64,000 nucleotides of DNA. It comes from Caulochytrium protostelioides. Taxonomy: Eukaryota; Chytridiomycota; Caulochytriomycetes; Caulochytriales; Caulochytriaceae. The stretch covers positions 89,109 to 153,108 of the forward strand of contig ML014139.1 in NCBI GenBank assembly GCA_003615045.1, written 5' to 3'. Shown here one piece after another: positions 1 to 11,200 of the stretch. Each line of letters begins with the position of its first letter. Within the stretch, counting starts at the first letter, position 1. A program made the translations under genes and the position numbers. The notes beneath the pieces were generated by a model that saw only the letters and a list, made by a program, of their open reading frames with translations, searched no databases and was not told where the DNA came from.

Positions 1-2949
1 ATCCAGTCGGAGGAGCACTTCAAGCGGCTCGCGGAGCGCAGCAGCGCGCGCATGCAGGCCGAGAGCGAGCGGCTGCGCGGCGAGACGACCGAGACCAACA
101 CGCGCATCCAGAGCTTGCTCAACACCATCCATACCGAGATCGAGAAGATCTCGTCCATCAAGGCCGAGACGCATCTGGACGAGGAGGAGTACGAAGCGTG
201 GGTCAAGGTGAATGATGAAAAGAAGGATGACCAAGCCGCCCTCGACCGGTATACGCAAGCGGACGCCGCCAAGATCCGCGAGCTGCGGCAGAACATTGAG
301 CTCCAGAGCGTGGCACTGCAGCGCGTGCGCGACCAGCTCGTCGCCGAAGCCTTGCAGACCGAGACGCGGCATGCCGAGGTGAGCCGGACCTACAAGGAGC
401 TCCAGACGCTGCATGCCGAGCGCAAAGACGTGATCGGGCAGTGGGAAGCGATTCTGCAAAAGTTTCAGAACCGCGAGGTCGACATCGACGAAGCCCAAAA
501 GACGTACGCGCGGCTCCAGCAGGACATCCAAGAGCGCATCCAAGCGATCAGCGACAAGCAGAAGTTCCTGGACGAGCAGCGGGCGCAGGCGTTGGCGCTT
601 GTGAAAGCGACGCGTGCTGGCGACAAGGATCTCGCGACGACGCGCGAGCGCGCCAATGATCTCCGCACCAATATGACCGAGCTACAGCACCAGATGCTGA
701 TCCTCAAGAACTCGGTCACCAAGACGGCGACCGATCTCGCGACGCAGCGCCAGCGCAACCAGCAAACAGTCGCCGAGACCGAAGCGAAGCTGCAGCAGCT
801 CAAGAAGCAGCAGCAGCAAGAGCAGACGCTCAATGAGAAACTCGCGCGGTTGGGCGAAAACAACATGTCTATGGAGGCTCGTGAGCAGGAGCTGCGCGAC
901 ATTTACCAGCTGGAAGAGCGGCGCTCGAAGGCACTCGATCGCGAGATGAACATGACGCGCAATGCGGGGTTCAAAATCAAGCAGAATGTGTTTGAGCTCG
1001 AGCAGAGCGTTGTGAACCTGCGCGCGGAGCTGGTCGGCAGCCAGACCGCGTCGCGCAACCTCAGCAGCCAGATCAACCGGATGATCCAGGACGGCATGCG
1101 GCAAAAGACGCTGCTGTATACCCAGGAGTTCCATCTGGAGCAGCTCGAGCGCAAGATTCGGCGTGCGACGGGCGACCGCACCGAGGAGGAGCGCATCAAG
1201 CTGGAGGCCAAGATTGTCGAGACGAACAGCGCGCTTGAAGCGCAGAACGCGCGGTGGACCCAGCTCACGACACAGATCCGCAAGTCGCAGGACGGGCTGC
1301 GCGCCGACCAGAAAGCGTATGCGGTGCTCAAGACGGAGCAAGCGAAGCTCGGCACGCAGCTGCAAGAGCTCATGCTCTACAACGACAACTCCGTGATCAA
1401 GGCCGATGCGAAGCGCAAAGAAAAGGAAGACCTGATGATCGAGGAAACGCTGCTCAAGCTCGAGCTGAAGAAGCGGTCCGGCTGGCTGAGCACGTGCGCC
1501 GACCAGGTCTACTCGCTCGAGGCGCGGCAGCTCGAGCTGCAGGCGAGCGTGGAGATGCGGGGGCGCGAGATCGAGGTGCACAACGATCTGCTGCGGATGC
1601 AGCTCAAGACGACTGAGGAAGAGCGTCACTCGGCGTCCGCCGAGCTGCGTGACCGCCAGGGTCGCGTCGACCGCCTCCGCAAACGGTACGAAGTGCTGAT
1701 GAGCTGCTGGACAGGCCAAGTCCAGGGCGAGGAGCACTCCCAAGCGTACTACGTGATCCGCGCGGCGCAGGAAAAGGAAGAGCTGGTGAAGCAGGGCAAC
1801 GAGCTGGATGCCGAGATCGGCAAGGCCGAGCGCGCCGTCAAGGCCATGCAGAACACGCTCGGATACATGGGCGAGCACAACGCTCACTACGAGGGCGTGC
1901 TGCACACCATCCAGCTGAACAGCCAGGACGTGCAGTATAAAGCCATGCTCGACACTCAGATCCATAAAGCGATCCTGTTCTATCGCGAAAAGAAGGAGCA
2001 GCTCGAGCTTTCCCACCTGCAGCTTCAGCAGCTGGAGCTCCGCTTTGCTGAAATGAACCGCGAAGAAGCTGAGAAGCTCGCGGTCGTCCAAGCCCTGAAG
2101 CATCAGATCGCGACGTTGGACCACGAGATCCATGCGCAGCGCGAAAAGGAAGCGCGCGCCCGCAAGACGTTGCGGAAGCTCGTCCTCGCGCACCGCAAAG
2201 CCGCGGACGCCGACTATACGCCGGAGGAAGAGGATTTCGCCATCCGCCAGCTCCGCGAAGTGATCAACCTCGTCCTCCACGAGATCCTTACCGCCGCGGG
2301 CGAGATGGATGGCTTGCTCGAGCGCGTGCAGATCCTCTTTGAGGAGCACGGCGTCCAAGCCCCGTCGGCGCTGCCGTCGGCGCTCACCTCCCGCGCCGCC
2401 TCCGTCCTCACCTCCCGCGCGGGGTCCCGCACCGCCTCGCCGGTGCCGTCCCAGCCGGCCTCCGAGGCCTCGTCCCGCTCCGTGTCCCGCACCGCGTCCC
2501 GCCCGCCCTCCCGTCTAGCCCTGAACCGCGGCACCCACGTTCCCGTGGCGAGTGGCGCGGCAGCCGCCACGGCCCACGTGACGCTCCTCGCCTTCGACCG
2601 TCCGGCGTCGCCGTCGGCGTCGTCCACGGCGTCGGCAGCGGGCGGCGGCGCGGGCGGCATGGCGCGCTCGACGGGCGGCGCCAGCGGGAGCGTCACGCCG
2701 TCGCGCCGCACCTCGGGCCGCACGACGCCGGTCGGCCGCAGCCGGAGCCAGCTCGCAGCCGGCGTGCGGCATGCGGCGGCAGCGGGCCGCGCGTCCCCGG
2801 GCCTCGCCGCGGCGCGGACGCCGCTGTCGCCGTCGCCTGTGCTCGCGACGACGACGACGACGCTCCAGCTCGATGGCTCCAGCAAGGGCCTCGCGCTGCC
2901 ACCATTGCCGGCCAAGCCGCCGGCGCCGTCGTCCTCACGGCATTTCTGA
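1..2949 (+). CDS. CCDC39: CCDC39/FAP59-like ciliary 96-nm ruler protein, 5' partial
   Basis: Long coiled-coil protein of motile cilia. In known systems CCDC39 pairs with CCDC40 to form the axonemal ruler that sets the 96-nm repeat and anchors inner dynein arms and the nexin-dynein complex. The frame is open from base 1 (reading IQSEEHFKRLAER), and this aligns with the SEEHFK segment about 85 residues into human CCDC39, so the N-terminus lies to the left of the window; the ATG at 52 is internal. Family landmarks: QEFHLEQLERKIRRATGD, KEDLMIEETLLKLELK, QAYYVIRAAQEKEEL. Heptad-rich coiled coil runs to about residue 780. The tail (about 2370-2946) is Ser/Ala/Arg-rich with repeated SRxAS-type units, as the human protein also ends in a Ser-rich tail. 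The stop TGA is at 2947-2949. The gene is strong evidence for a flagellated cell stage. Confidence 0.93.
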   Translation: MQSEEHFKRLAERSSARMQAESERLRGETTETNTRIQSLLNTIHTEIEKISSIKAETHLDEEEYEAWVKVNDEKKDDQAALDRYTQADAAKIRELRQNIELQSVALQRVRDQLVAEALQTETRHAEVSRTYKELQTLHAERKDVIGQWEAILQKFQNREVDIDEAQKTYARLQQDIQERIQAISDKQKFLDEQRAQALALVKATRAGDKDLATTRERANDLRTNMTELQHQMLILKNSVTKTATDLATQRQRNQQTVAETEAKLQQLKKQQQQEQTLNEKLARLGENNMSMEAREQELRDIYQLEERRSKALDREMNMTRNAGFKIKQNVFELEQSVVNLRAELVGSQTASRNLSSQINRMIQDGMRQKTLLYTQEFHLEQLERKIRRATGDRTEEERIKLEAKIVETNSALEAQNARWTQLTTQIRKSQDGLRADQKAYAVLKTEQAKLGTQLQELMLYNDNSVIKADAKRKEKEDLMIEETLLKLELKKRSGWLSTCADQVYSLEARQLELQASVEMRGREIEVHNDLLRMQLKTTEEERHSASAELRDRQGRVDRLRKRYEVLMSCWTGQVQGEEHSQAYYVIRAAQEKEELVKQGNELDAEIGKAERAVKAMQNTLGYMGEHNAHYEGVLHTIQLNSQDVQYKAMLDTQIHKAILFYREKKEQLELSHLQLQQLELRFAEMNREEAEKLAVVQALKHQIATLDHEIHAQREKEARARKTLRKLVLAHRKAADADYTPEEEDFAIRQLREVINLVLHEILTAAGEMDGLLERVQILFEEHGVQAPSALPSALTSRAASVLTSRAGSRTASPVPSQPASEASSRSVSRTASRPPSRLALNRGTHVPVASGAAAATAHVTLLAFDRPASPSASSTASAAGGGAGGMARSTGGASGSVTPSRRTSGRTTPVGRSRSQLAAGVRHAAAAGRASPGLAAARTPLSPSPVLATTTTTLQLDGSSKGLALPPLPAKPPAPSSSRHF

Positions 2950-3807
2950 CGAGTCGATAGGAGAACAGCGATCGCTGACTTTGTGTATATCTCCTCGGAT
3001 AGGACGCGCTGGAATGGCACGTGGCAGAAGGTCCCGGGCGGATGATGGGGAAATGACGCGAGCCAGCATAGGGGGTTCGCGCGAGAGCGGCAGGGCACGT
3101 GGGCAACGTCATGAGCGGTCGACCCATCGGAGTCGGCCTGCGACGGCGCCATGCACGCGCCCTGTTTTTGTTTTTTTTTTTTCGTTTGCCGCGGGTATGG
3201 GACCCGAGAGCAAGCCGCAGACCGAGCGGCGAATGACCTCATGGCGGTGCGATACGCGCGTGGCGGGCGGAGGTCGCCGCGAAGGCCCGCGGGTGGACCC
3301 TGACGCCCCAGGGCGAGCAGCGGCGTCCGGAGCGGCGCTCGCATCCGTGGCGGCCACCGCGACGCCCGCCATGCCATGTCTTGTCTTGTCATGGTCATGG
3401 CAATTCCATCTCGAGGCCACCTGGCCCTCACCATACTGCTGGGTCACACTCAACACTACGCGACGCGAGACGGTGTGACGTGAGCCGCAGCGATCGCGCA
3501 CGTGCCAGCGCGAGATCCGCTCCGAGAGCCGCCGTCAGGCAGAGGGGTCATCGGCAGGCAAGAGGCACGAGGTACGAGACAAGTCAGCCAACCAGAGGTG
3601 CTCTCGTTCCACCCACACGTCTCGCGCATCGACTTCCTTCGCGCCCGGTGCCCGCTTCGTTACAGACCGCGACGCGTCGGATCGGCGCGCTTGACGACGT
3701 CAAGTCCACCACGGCTCGCCGCGGCGAGGACGGCCGCACTCCCCCCGATCAGCGGCGGCCAGCCGCCTGAGCTCGAGACGCGAAGACGTCGTTGGCAGAT
3801 CCGCAGT
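2950..3807. other. Intergenic: CCDC39 3' flank and seipin 5' flank
   Basis: No gene supported. Holds a 12-14 base T tract near 3168-3182. The frame open upstream of seipin (from a GTG at 3502) has no ATG before 3808 and reads as Arg/Pro-rich sequence typical of non-coding GC-rich DNA. Confidence 0.6.
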
Positions 3808-5868
3808 ATGGACGGCGGCGACCGACGCCGTGCGGCTCCCGCCGGCGCTCGCCATAGCCTGCCGGCCCCGTATGAAGCCGCCGCGCGGGGCCGCCGCCCA
3901 CGCCCCCTCCCGCTCGTCCGCAGCGGACGGCGTCCATGGCCATCGTCAGCCGCCGCCACGACGACGTCCTCGCCGCTGCCGCCGCTGCCCGGCATTGAGG
4001 CCATCGCGTATCTGACGCGGCCGCTGCGGCGCTGGCTGCGGTGGCTGCTGCGGTGCTTCGTGCCGTGGGTGCACCTCGTGCGCGCCGTGCTGGTCGCCGA
4101 GCGCACGCAGAAATGGCTCATCCACCTCGGCACCGCGTGCGTCCTGCTCGGCGTGGCGCTCGGCTCCGCCGCCGCGTCCTACGGCCTCTTCTACGCATAC
4201 TACGTCCCGGACCTCTCCTACGACATCCCCGTCTACCTGCAAAAGAAGCCGATCGCGCCACCGCCACTGCCGCAGGACGGCCCAGACGGCTTCCTCATGG
4301 GCGGCGGCACGCCCCTCTGGGACCACGTCTATAACGACCGCGACCACGACCAGGGCTTGCTGGTCGCTCGCGTCAACATGACCGCGCCGCCGATCCCGCA
4401 TCTCCAAATGAGCCCCCCGGCGACGGCCCTCCGGGAAGGCGCGCTCGTGGCCGTGGCCTCAGCCGCCGCAGGCGGGCTGACGGGAGCGGCGGCGCCGGAC
4501 CGCTCGCCGCACGGCCGCTACAGCCGGCCCCTAGAGCCCGAGCCCGTCGAGACGTGGCAGGGCGTGCTGACGGCCGAGCAGCTCTATACCATCGGCGTCG
4601 AGCTCGTCGTGCCCGAAACGGCGCACAATCTGGATCTGGGCAACTTCATGATCGAGGTCACGCTGCGGGACGCGCAGCACGCGACGATCCTGTCGCGAGC
4701 GCGCCCTGCGTCGCTCATCTACAAGACGCCGCTGCTGCGGTCGCTCAGCACCGTGATGCGCGTCCTGCCGCTGGCGATGGGGTATGCGCGCGAGGCGCAG
4801 ACGATCCGGATCCCCATCATCGAAGATTTCGAAGAGGACCCCGACCGGCCCTGCTACTCGGCCATCGTCCGCATCTCGACCAGCCGCCTCCACTTCTACG
4901 AGTGCAAGCTCTATGCGCATGCATTCTTCCAGGGCCTGCGCTACTTCATGTACCACTGGCGCTGGACGACGACCCTCGTGCTCATGTCGCTCTTCCTCGT
5001 CTGGGAAGCCGTCCTCCTCTATGCCGTTTGGAAAGTCATTCTCTCGTTTGTCCACCCGCGGTCGCCACGGCGGCACCGTGACGGCGGTGACGACGACCCA
5101 GCGGCGTCCAAGCCACCGCGGCTGATCGATTCCGCATCGGCATCGACGACGTCGGCCTCGCCGTCGGGCATCCGCACCGCCCATCGCCGCCGTCGGGCCT
5201 CCGCCGCCTCGTCCGCGTCCGCCGCCTCCGTAGCCGCGGACGCCGCGCCGCCGTCCCGCCGTCGCCGCCGTCCCACGTGGTCCGGCGACCACGACAGCAG
5301 CCGCAACGAGGCGCATGGCCGCCCCGCCGACGCGCATCGACCGCGCCCCGCCGACCTCTCGCGGTCGGCGATTAGGCGCCCGACACGGCGGCGTGATGGC
5401 GATGCGGCGCGCAATGCCGCCTTCGCGACGCCCGCGCCGATCGTGCCGCCGCCCGTCGCTGACGCCGTGGACAGCCTCGACGCGCGCGACGGCCGCGAGC
5501 GCACGCCCCGGCGGCGGCCCGCGCGCCCGCCGCCGGCCGGCCGGGAACCGTCGGCCGGGGACGCGCGGCCATGGGCGACGCCCGGCGCGCTGCCCGGCCT
5601 GTCGCCCTCGCCCACGGTCCCGGGCGCGCCGCGGCCGCGGGTGTCGGGTGAAGCCTCGGACGCCGAGGCCGCGTCGCCGCTCCTGTTTTCGAATCTGCCG
5701 CCGCCGTCGGGTGCGGTGATGATGGGCGCCATGGCGATGGCGACGCCGCCGCTGGCGCTGGCCATGGCCATGGGGCCGTCACCGTGGGCCGACGTGGACG
5801 AACGCAACGATGCGGACGACGCCAATGACCACGTGACCGCGACGCGTCGGCGTCGTGATGCGCCGTGA
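3808..5868 (+). CDS. Seipin, ER lipid-droplet biogenesis protein
   Basis: Seipin (BSCL2/SEI1 family) forms oligomeric rings in the ER membrane at ER-lipid droplet contacts. The 686-residue product has the expected hairpin topology: a basic N-terminus, a first membrane segment at about 104-131 (LIHLGTACVLLGVALGSAAA), a lumenal beta-sandwich at about 132-385 with the family stretches YYVPDLSYDIPVYL, NFMIEVTLRD, ASLIYKTPLLR and IIEDFEEDP, and a second membrane segment at about 387-411 (LVLMSLFLVWEAVLLYAVW). The start chosen is the first ATG of the frame; the upstream open frame begins only at a GTG. Odd points: a Pro/Ala insert inside the lumenal domain and a roughly 270-residue disordered Arg/Ala/Pro-rich cytosolic tail, much longer than in yeast Sei1. 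It is convergent with the next gene, only 92 bp apart. Confidence 0.88.
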   Translation: MDGGDRRRAAPAGARHSLPAPYEAAARGRRPRPLPLVRSGRRPWPSSAAATTTSSPLPPLPGIEAIAYLTRPLRRWLRWLLRCFVPWVHLVRAVLVAERTQKWLIHLGTACVLLGVALGSAAASYGLFYAYYVPDLSYDIPVYLQKKPIAPPPLPQDGPDGFLMGGGTPLWDHVYNDRDHDQGLLVARVNMTAPPIPHLQMSPPATALREGALVAVASAAAGGLTGAAAPDRSPHGRYSRPLEPEPVETWQGVLTAEQLYTIGVELVVPETAHNLDLGNFMIEVTLRDAQHATILSRARPASLIYKTPLLRSLSTVMRVLPLAMGYAREAQTIRIPIIEDFEEDPDRPCYSAIVRISTSRLHFYECKLYAHAFFQGLRYFMYHWRWTTTLVLMSLFLVWEAVLLYAVWKVILSFVHPRSPRRHRDGGDDDPAASKPPRLIDSASASTTSASPSGIRTAHRRRRASAASSASAASVAADAAPPSRRRRRPTWSGDHDSSRNEAHGRPADAHRPRPADLSRSAIRRPTRRRDGDAARNAAFATPAPIVPPPVADAVDSLDARDGRERTPRRRPARPPPAGREPSAGDARPWATPGALPGLSPSPTVPGAPRPRVSGEASDAEAASPLLFSNLPPPSGAVMMGAMAMATPPLALAMAMGPSPWADVDERNDADDANDHVTATRRRRDAP

Positions 5869-5960
5869 TGCACCGCGTTCGTGCGCAGCCTGGACCTGTA
5901 TATGATACGTATAAGATACATTAAAAATGGGGAGAAAAAAAATGAAATGGTGGAAAACGG

Positions 5961-7637
5961 TCACTGCAACACTTTGTACGGGTTCATGATGCCCTTGGGG
6001 TCCAGCATGGCCTTGATGCCATGCATGATGCGGATCGAGTGCTCGTCCTTGCTGTAGGAGACGTACTTGGGCTTCATGAAGCCGACGCCGTGCTCGGCCG
6101 AGACGGAGCCCTGGTGGCGCTGCGTCCACTCGTACACCCACGGCTCAATGGCCTGCGTGACTTCGGGCGTGAAGTCACGCGCGACCACGTTCAGATGCAA
6201 GTTGCCGTCACCGAGATGGCCGTACCCGGTGATGAACCGGACCGGGTCCTGGTCGGGCTGCGCCGAGTCATAAAGCCCCTTCTGCTTCAGGTGGGCCTTG
6301 GCGTCGTTGACAAGATCGTACAGCACCGGCACGGGCATACTGATATCGTACTTGTAGCACGCGCCGGCGGTCGTCGCGGCGTCCGAGATGTTCTCGCGGG
6401 TCTCCCAGAAGGCGCGCGCCTGCGTCTGGTCCTGCGCGATCGCGCCGTTCTCCACGAGCGGCTTCTGCTCGTCCATCGCGCGCTCGATGAAGCGCTCCAG
6501 CTTCTCGCGATCCATGTCGGCGTCGGAGCCTTGGGTCTCGAGCAGCACGTAGAAGGGCGCATCGAAGAGATGGGGCGTGCCCGCGGTCGGCAGCTGCGTC
6601 TCGACGAGCTGCTGCGAGGTGCGGTCCCAGAACTCGAACGCCGACAAGATCTCGCCCACGTGGCGTCGCGCCGCGATAAAGAGCCGCTGCACGTCTTCGA
6701 ACGTGCTGACGGCGAAGATGCCAACCTGGGTCGAGGGGAGGCGCGGCGGGGTCAGCAGCGAGACCGCCGTGATGACGCCGAGCGAGCCTTCTGAGCCGAT
6801 GAACAGCTGCTTCAGATCATACCCCGTGTTGTCTTTGCGCAGCGTGCGCAGCATATCCACGACCGTGCCGTCGGCCAGCACCACTTCGAGACCGAGCACG
6901 CTGCCGTGGAGGCTGCCGTACCGCAGCACGCGCAGGCCACCCGCATTCGTGGCCACATTGCCGCCGATGTGGCAGGAGCCCTTAGCGCCCAGGTCCAGGG
7001 GGCACATGAATCCGCGCTCGCCGACGTAGTTGTCGAGCGACTCGAGCACGACGCCGGCTTCGGCGACGACGATGCCCGAGACATCGTCGAAGTGACGGAT
7101 TGCGTTGAGGCGGCCCGTGCTGAGCACAATTTCGTCAAAGACGGGCACCGAGCCGCCGACAAGCCCCGTGTTGCCGCCCTGCGGCACGACGGCGAGATTC
7201 TCGGCGTGGCAATACGCGAGCACCTGGCTGACCTGCGCCGTGGTGCTCGGCTTCAGCACGAGCTGGCTCTGCCCGCGGTACTTCTTGATCCAGTCCACGT
7301 TGTACGGCAGCAGGTTCATATCATCGGGATCTGTCGCATACGTGACGCTGTTGACCTCGTGGCCGAGCAGCTTCCGGAAGTGCTCGACGTGCTGCGGCGT
7401 GAGCCGCGCGAAAGACGCGTTGCGGGCCACGGGATGGCCGCCCGCGGGCATCGCGTCTGCCGTGAACGGCACGTCCTCGAGCTGCTTGGATTTCTTGATC
7501 GTGACCTCCGGCGCCGGCGCCGTGCGCCACGCGGACGACTTGCTGAAGCCACGCGATGGAGCCGGCAGCCGACGGCGCAGCAGGGCCGACCGCGCCGCCG
7601 CGGACGCCGCCGCCGGTAGTCTCGTCCGGGCCAGCAT
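5961..7637 (-). CDS. DLD2: Mitochondrial D-2-hydroxyglutarate / D-lactate dehydrogenase (FAD)
   Basis: FAD-linked oxidoreductase of the D2HGDH/Dld2-Dld3 family, oxidising D-2-hydroxyglutarate (and/or D-lactate) to the 2-oxo acid. 558 residues, close to yeast Dld2 and human D2HGDH. The N-terminus (first about 45 residues) is rich in Arg/Ala/Ser with no acidic residue, as in a mitochondrial presequence. The PCMH-type FAD domain spans roughly 125-305, with QGGNTGLVGG near residue 151, CHIGGNVATNAGGLRVLRYG and GSEGSLGVIT. The C-terminal catalytic half carries GYGHLGDGNLHLNV near residue 470 and SAEHGVGFMKP. The start is ATG at 7635-7637. Which D-hydroxyacid is preferred cannot be told from sequence; the 2-HG branch is favoured by overall similarity. 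Confidence 0.92.
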   Translation of the reverse strand: MLARTRLPAAASAAARSALLRRRLPAPSRGFSKSSAWRTAPAPEVTIKKSKQLEDVPFTADAMPAGGHPVARNASFARLTPQHVEHFRKLLGHEVNSVTYATDPDDMNLLPYNVDWIKKYRGQSQLVLKPSTTAQVSQVLAYCHAENLAVVPQGGNTGLVGGSVPVFDEIVLSTGRLNAIRHFDDVSGIVVAEAGVVLESLDNYVGERGFMCPLDLGAKGSCHIGGNVATNAGGLRVLRYGSLHGSVLGLEVVLADGTVVDMLRTLRKDNTGYDLKQLFIGSEGSLGVITAVSLLTPPRLPSTQVGIFAVSTFEDVQRLFIAARRHVGEILSAFEFWDRTSQQLVETQLPTAGTPHLFDAPFYVLLETQGSDADMDREKLERFIERAMDEQKPLVENGAIAQDQTQARAFWETRENISDAATTAGACYKYDISMPVPVLYDLVNDAKAHLKQKGLYDSAQPDQDPVRFITGYGHLGDGNLHLNVVARDFTPEVTQAIEPWVYEWTQRHQGSVSAEHGVGFMKPKYVSYSKDEHSIRIMHGIKAMLDPKGIMNPYKVLQ

Positions 7638-8233
7638 GATGTCGCGTATGCTACGCCAAACGAAGACGCGGAGAAGGAGACCGTCGGGTGGTCGCCAAAT
7701 CAGTGGGAACAGGAAGCCGTCACACGAGGCGCGAGTTCGCGACGAGGGGCGTCACGGGGAGTCCATGCGCCAAGGGTGGCGCGGAGGTCATCAGCGTGGA
7801 TCGCGCCATCCCACGAAGGAATCGCGTCGCATGGGCAGCGATCGTCCATGGGATCAGATCTGCATGACTCGTGAAGCAGATTCTTTGACGATGCAATCGT
7901 CCATGTCCATGGGTGAAGGACGGCGATGGGAGACGCGGTCGAGGGGAACCGCGATCGCCCTTGCATGCATGCATGCAGGCAGGCATGCAGGCATGCGCCC
8001 TCCTACGCGCCAAGGGTCCGAGCCATCGTGGCGCATCGGCACCGTGGACGGCGGAAAGGGAAAAGGTCGCGGCCCTTCCCATCGTGCGGCCGCCTTCAAC
8101 GTGGCTGCGGACGTCATCGCCGGCCGCCATGGGCCGATCACCCCGCATCCGTCCCACAGACCGCATGAGGACCGAGAGACCACAGGAGACTTAAAGTATA
8201 CTCCTTCGGCGTTAAAGACACAAGACGAGAGGA
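7638..8233. other. Intergenic between dehydrogenase start and ATG11 3' end
   Basis: No gene supported. It should contain the dehydrogenase promoter (minus strand) and the ATG11 3' flank. A short GCATGCAT/GCAGGCAT repeat lies at about 7962-7997. Confidence 0.5.
7962..7997. repeat. GCATGCAT / GCAGGCAT simple repeat
   Basis: About 36 bp made of overlapping GCATGCAT and GCAGGCAT units, largely self-complementary. It lies in the intergenic region upstream of the minus-strand dehydrogenase. No function can be inferred. Confidence 0.7.
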
Positions 8234-11200
8234 TTAGAACTGCACATGCTTCAGGAAGCAGAAGCAGAACACGGCGTCCGGCTTCAGCTGGAACGGGTTC
8301 CGCAGCACGGGCGCGCCGACGCTCCGGTCGTGGTCGTCGTCGCCGTCGTCGCCGTCGTCGTCGCCGTCGGCCGCGGCGCAGTCGCCGTCCTGCGCCAGCA
8401 GCACCGACCCGCGGCCATCGGCCGTCACGCGGCGCCGCTGGACGCCCACGATGCGCGCGAGCACGAAGTCGTGCCGCCGGAACTGCGGCGCAAGCGTCGG
8501 ATCCGCGAGCGCCGACGGTGCCACGAAGTGGTGCGGCGCGCCGATGTTGAACGCCGCCCACGCCCGCGGGTGCCGCGTCGGCAGGAACAGCGCCAGCACG
8601 CCCGGCGCAAAGGCCAAGAAGGCCAGCTGGTGCTGCGTGCCGGGGGCGGCCGTCGGCGTCGTGGCGCCACCGCCGGTGAGGCCGCCGCCGCCGCGCTGAC
8701 TCGGCGCGTGGCTGTACGTCTGGCTCTGGCTCTGACTGGGCGTCTGGCTCGCCGCGTGCCGCGGGGCCCATCGCGCCCGCGTGGACGCCGCGCGCCACGG
8801 GTGCTGCTCGAGGTAGCTCACCTGCTTGAAGAGGGCACGCAGGGCGTCGTCCCAGGCGCGCTTCGCCGTCGCTTCGACGTCGGGCGCGGCGGCATAGACG
8901 GGCGCGTCGGGCGGCAGCGTGAAGTCGCGGAGCTGCTGAAGCGCGTCAGCGAACTCGTGCTGCCAGTGCAGCACCGGATCATGGGACACGGCGGCCGTGC
9001 TGCGCGTCGTGGACCACGAGCCGACCACGCCGCCGCCGCCGCCGCCCACCAGCGTGTCACGCCCGCCGCCGTTGGCATCGGACGGCACGTCCGTCACCAG
9101 CGCCGTGGGCGCCACCGGCGCCGCAACTTCGGCCTCGAGGCCGTCCAGCAGCATTTGGAAGAGAATCCACATCGTCTCCAGGTGGTCGCGGTACGTCTCG
9201 GCGAGCACGCACGGCGGCCTCAAGACTTCCGGCAATACCGGCGGCGATGCCACGGGAAGGGGCATCGGGCTGGTGAGGGTCGAGGCGGTCGGCGGCCGCG
9301 GCGCAACGGGCGAGGTCTGAGTGGCGACCGGCACGCTGACAGCGGCGGCGTCGGTGTCGGCACCGTCCGCCTGGGTCGCGGCGTCGTCAGTGGGTACGGC
9401 CGCGGTTTGGATGGCTTGGTCGTCACCGAGCGCGGGCGCGAGCGCGACCATCGGCGACGCCGCAGCCGCAGCCGCCGCCGAGGCGACAGCGGTCGCGAGT
9501 TCGGCGCGGCGTTCCGCCAGGCGGTCCGTGAGCGACCCCACCGCTTCGTCAAGCGCGTCGAGGGAGGGCAGCTCCGAGTCGGCGACTGCGAGCGGCGGTG
9601 GTGCCGTCGTGGCCGCCGGCAGACTCGACAGACTCGTGGCGCCGTCGGAGGTGGTCGCAGCCGAGCGGTCCAGCAGGCCGCCCGCCGCAGATGGCGACGC
9701 ACCGACGGCGTCTGGCGCTGCTTCAGCAGGGGCGGCGGCCGCGCGGTCCGCCGCTACGGCGTGCTGGGCACCGAGCGTCAGCGCGGCCACGTGGCGACGC
9801 CACGCGCGGAGCTGTCCGACGCGCGCGTCTTGCTCACGCGCATGCGACTGCTTCATGTCCGCGAGTTCACGCCGTAATTGCGCGACTTCCGCATCGCGCG
9901 CCGCGAGCTGCTCACTCAAGGATGCGATCTTCTGGGCCGACTGGGCGGTTAACGCGGCGGCGGACGCCGGCGGCGTGCCGGCGGCGGACGCCGCCACCAG
10001 GTCCGGCGACGGTAGCGTCGGATACGTGCGTGCCGCGGGCATCGGCGAGATCCGTTTGTCCGTGTCGCCGCCGCCGCCGCCGCCGCCGCGGTCGTCAGTC
10101 TCATGAGACGGCGACGGCGTCGCCGTGCCCGGCTGTCCGCCGCCCGCGACGGTCGCGAGGCTCTGCGATGGCATGGACGACTGGGAGGGCGTCGGCAGCG
10201 TGCCGAGCGAGGGCTGCGAGGGCAGACTCGGCGCCAGATGGGGAGGCACGGGCGCCGCCGTCGCGAGACCGAACCGCACCATGAGACGCTCGAAATCCAT
10301 ACTGACCGCGTCGATCTGGCCACCCATCTTGACGAGCGTGGCTTGCAGCTTGCTGAGGCTCTCGCCGCGCTTGTCCGGCACCGCCGCGGGACTGCCGTCG
10401 GCCTGGGCCGGGGGAGGCGGGGCGGCGCTGCCGAGCCGGACCTGGGCCATGTGGCGCTCGAACGCGATGAGGTCGTCGCGCGTGAGCGGCGGCAGCGTCT
10501 CGTCGGTCTGGGTGAGCGTGACGCGGCAGACGATGACGGGGTCGTCTAAGCCCCGGATCAAGCCGCGCGGCAGGTAGCGTGCGATCTGGCGCGCGAACGC
10601 GGCGCGGCGCCGGTCCTCGGACGCGGCGACGCGGTGCATGACCTCGTCGAAGTCCTGCGCCTTGCGCATCACGAGCGCGCGGACGGTCCGCCGCCGCACG
10701 ACTTCGATGAGCGCCGCGCCGAAGGCGACGCCCATGCGGTGCACGTGCAGGATCTGCTGGAACGCCTGCGAGTGCCCGTTCAGCGTCGCCGTCAGCACCT
10801 CCAACTCTGGCAGCATCACCGCGATCTGGCTCTGTGCGCTCGAGATCCGGCGCAGCTGCCGCTGGAGGCGCCGCCGCAGCGCTGCCTTGCTGTCGCTGAA
10901 CAGCACGACGGCATCGCGGATCCGGCGGTCGTGCTCCGTCAGCTCCGCCAGCACGGGGCCCGGATCGGCCTCGCCGCCGACGGCGTCCGCGGCGCCGCCG
11001 TGGAGCGACGCATAGCAGTGGCGTAGTCGCTCAGCCCAGGCGTCGTCCGGCAGCGCCGCCGCGCGGAACCCCGTCACCGCCGCTTCCAGCGCCGCCATAT
11101 GCGCCGCCATCGCCGCGAGAGCGTGCTGGGCCTCCGCGAGCGGCGCCTGGAGCCGCGCCACGTCGTCCTGCATCGCGTGGAGCACAGCGACGCTTTCTTC

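Noticed and set aside
682-2358. 558-codon frame antisense to CCDC39
   Set aside because: Shadow of codon bias in a coiled-coil gene (Leu-rich because the sense strand is Gln/Glu/Lys-rich); the sense product is a recognised family.
3502-3807. 102-codon N-terminal extension of seipin
   Set aside because: Begins at a GTG, contains no ATG, and reads as Arg/Pro-rich non-coding sequence.
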